Part shown: piece after piece, positions 5,966 to 6,981 of the stretch
Position numbering within the stretch: the first letter of the stretch is position 1
How the letters are laid out: each line of letters starts with the position of its first letter
Assembly: GCA_947474875.1 (NCBI GenBank)
Contig: CANJKY010000187.1
Span: 1 to 6,981, forward strand
Length of the DNA stretch: 6,981 nucleotides
Origin: Gemmataceae bacterium
GTDB lineage: Bacteria > Planctomycetota > Planctomycetia > Gemmatales > Gemmataceae
Direction of reading: 5' to 3'
Notes under the pieces: model-generated
What the model saw: only the letters and a program-made list of their open reading frames with translations
Told to the model about the DNA's origin: nothing
Databases searched by the model: none
Position numbers and translations under genes: made by a program

Positions 5966-6795
5966 CCGAAGCCGAGTGGATTGCGTTCCTCCAGCGGCCA
6001 GAAATCCCGGCGTTCAACCGCGCCATGCTGGACAAGCCGGACGACAACCTACCGCGGCTCGTGTTCGCCGACTGGATGGACGAGAACTGCCCGGACACGG
6101 CGGTGAACACGGCGGTGCGGGAGAGTATCACAACACGCGATCCGCATGGGCAGTGGGTGGATGTACAACCGCTTGGCGGCCTGGTTGGGTTCATTCGCGG
6201 CCGACACCACGTGTCAATCCAAGACGAAGTTCGACCTATGTCGGTGGCGTGGCCAACAACTCTCTTGTCGGCGCTGTGGCAGGCGAACTGGATAGGCCAG
6301 ATCTTCTTTAACGTCATCAGTGAAGAGTCCTTGTCGGTGTGGGTCAACGACCAAGGAATGGGTGCGGTGGAATCGCTCACGCTGATCGCTCTCCATTCTG
6401 CCAAACAGTTGGTCAACCTGCTTGCATCTCCACAGTTGACAGCGCTGACCTCGCTTGGAGTCCAAAGTAGCCACGAGGGCCCTGCCATGCTTGAAGCGAT
6501 TCTTGACTCCGCAGTTTTGCCTCGGCTTGTCGCCCTTGAGCTTGATGGCATGGGATTCAGGCGCCACGTACTTCAACGCATGTTTCGCGCGCCGCAGGTT
6601 CAGGGACTGAAATCGTTGACGCTCCGACGGTGTTTTCCGAGCGTAGAAACTCTTGTGACGCTGGCGAACTGTCCGCACCTCCGCGGATTGGAGCGACTGA
6701 GCTTCTCTACCGATCAAGTTGACCGCTCCGGTACCGCCGCGCTCGCTAACTCGCCGTACCTGTGCGAAGCCATCCGCGCGCAGTGGCGGCGGTAG
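5962..6795 (+). CDS. TIGR02996-domain protein with LRR-like repeats
   Basis: A 277-residue protein. The N-terminus (about 1-46, MTEAEWIAFLQ then PDDNLPRLVFADWMDENCPD) is the TIGR02996 repeat-companion domain, a short domain of unknown function found at the start of many Gemmata-group proteins and often followed by leucine-rich repeats. Here residues about 130-270 show degenerate leucine-rich repeats (LTALTSLGV, LPRLVALELDGMGF, VQGLKSLTLRRC, LRGLERLSFSTD), suggesting a protein-interaction surface. No signal peptide or membrane helix is seen. The start is GTG 5962 with GAGGG (5951-5955) 6 nt upstream, and it places the domain exactly at the N-terminus. The first 50 or so codons are GC-rich like the neighbours. 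From about 6120 the GC content falls (47% in 6301-6360 against 65% in 6001-6060) and codon use is more mixed. The repeat part may be faster evolving or of different origin. Confidence 0.85.
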   Translation: MTEAEWIAFLQRPEIPAFNRAMLDKPDDNLPRLVFADWMDENCPDTAVNTAVRESITTRDPHGQWVDVQPLGGLVGFIRGRHHVSIQDEVRPMSVAWPTTLLSALWQANWIGQIFFNVISEESLSVWVNDQGMGAVESLTLIALHSAKQLVNLLASPQLTALTSLGVQSSHEGPAMLEAILDSAVLPRLVALELDGMGFRRHVLQRMFRAPQVQGLKSLTLRRCFPSVETLVTLANCPHLRGLERLSFSTDQVDRSGTAALANSPYLCEAIRAQWRR

Positions 6796-6836
6796 CCGCC
6801 GGACGTTCCCGACCGCATCGCTAAGTTGAACGGGTG

Positions 6837-6929
6837 GTAGGGTGGGTCCGGTCGCAGCCGCGACCGAGACCCACGTCGCTTCCTTCCCCGTGGGTCGGCG
6901 CGGGCGGTCGCCCGCTGGACCCACCCTAC
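6837..6929. repeat. Closed-stem palindromic element with three inner hairpins
   Basis: An outer 13-bp perfect inverted repeat, GTAGGGTGGGTCC (6837-6849) with GGACCCACCCTAC (6917-6929), closes three consecutive hairpins: GGTCGC-AGCC-GCGACC (6850-6865), GACCCACG...CGTGGGTC (6868-6896, 13-nt loop) and GCGGGC-GGTC-GCCCGC (6900-6915). Almost no base is left unpaired between stems. The layout is a four-way junction like a cloverleaf, but it lacks tRNA arm lengths and a T-loop, so it is not a tRNA. It looks like an interspersed repeat or small non-autonomous mobile element. It may also serve as a terminator for the upstream gene or as leader structure for the aspartate kinase gene. Confidence 0.88.
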
Positions 6930-6933
6930 GAGG
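6930..6933 (+). promoter_or_regulatory. Ribosome-binding site deciding the aspartate kinase start
   Basis: GAGG, extended as GAGGTGG, lies 8 nt before GTG 6942. In-frame GTG codons also exist at 6933, 6936, 6951 and 6954, but the first two overlap the site itself and the last two would cut into the family's N-terminal strand. The site directly abuts the outer arm of the palindromic element, so a folded leader could affect access to it. Confidence 0.55.
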
Positions 6934-6941
6934 TGGTGCCC

Positions 6942-6981
6942 GTGGGCGTCGTGGTGCAGAAGTTCGGCGGGTCGAGCGTAA
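6942..6981 (+). CDS. lysC: Aspartate kinase, N-terminal fragment cut by window end
   Basis: Only 13 codons are in the window (MGVVVQKFGGSSV), but they contain the KFGGSSV signature at the extreme N-terminus of aspartate kinases, which forms part of the nucleotide/aspartate-binding site of the amino acid kinase fold. Aspartate kinase phosphorylates aspartate in the first committed step toward lysine, threonine, methionine and diaminopimelate. The reading frame is open to the window edge. GTG 6942 is chosen from its ribosome-binding site and from the family habit of a two- to five-residue lead before VQKFGG. The lysC symbol assumes a monofunctional enzyme; a fusion to homoserine dehydrogenase cannot be excluded from the fragment. 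Confidence 0.85.
   Translation, partial: MGVVVQKFGGSSV

Noticed and set aside
2101..6865. Shared 10-mer AGCCGCGACC in the 66-bp palindrome and in the first inner hairpin of the 6837-6929 element.
   Set aside because: Ten bases of GC-rich palindrome-like sequence are too few to claim common origin, and the flanks do not match.
6837..6929. tRNA gene suggested by the cloverleaf-like fold.
   Set aside because: The closing stem is 13 bp, the inner arms have wrong lengths, there is no T-loop TTCGA-like sequence and no CCA-adjacent acceptor end.

Overview
The window is GC-rich DNA from a bacterium that looks like a Gemmata-type planctomycete (order Gemmatales). That placement is inferred from family content, not from a marker gene. 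The clues are a protein with the TIGR02996 'repeat-companion' N-terminal domain, which is strongly enriched in Gemmata relatives, an Uma2-type nuclease, a secreted PQQ-like beta-propeller protein opening with a DNWPQWRGP motif, and many long intergenic palindromes.

Layout, left to right. A plus-strand gene (135-1514) encodes a winged-helix plus AAA+ ATPase. It is followed by about 200 bp of nested palindromic repeats (1545-1748). A small hypothetical gene (1768-2088, plus) follows. It converges on dprA (2169-3308, minus), and a perfect, loopless 66-bp palindrome (2095-2160) fills the gap between them. Divergent from dprA is a gene for a protein with an acidic block, a lysine-rich block and a small C-terminal domain (3417-3884, plus). 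That gene ends 12 bp from the end of a minus-strand pair: an Uma2-family PD-(D/E)XK protein (3897-4511), which lies downstream of an exported PQQ-like beta-propeller protein (4577-5854). A 107-bp divergent spacer holds a possible 16-codon leader ORF overlapping the start of the TIGR02996/LRR-like gene (5962-6795, plus). Next comes a 93-bp element that can fold as a closed stem with three internal hairpins (6837-6929). The window ends in the first 13 codons of an aspartate kinase gene (from 6942).

There is no single obvious operon or pathway. DprA (recombination mediator, DNA uptake) and aspartate kinase (lysine, threonine and methionine synthesis) are housekeeping genes. The ATPase, the charged protein and the small hypothetical protein have no assigned role. 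No transposase, CRISPR array, tRNA or rRNA was seen. The most unusual content is intergenic: three structurally different palindromic elements in 7 kb, each filling a gene junction. The first is modular and resembles a bacterial interspersed mosaic element, with hairpin cores exchanged around a shared linker.
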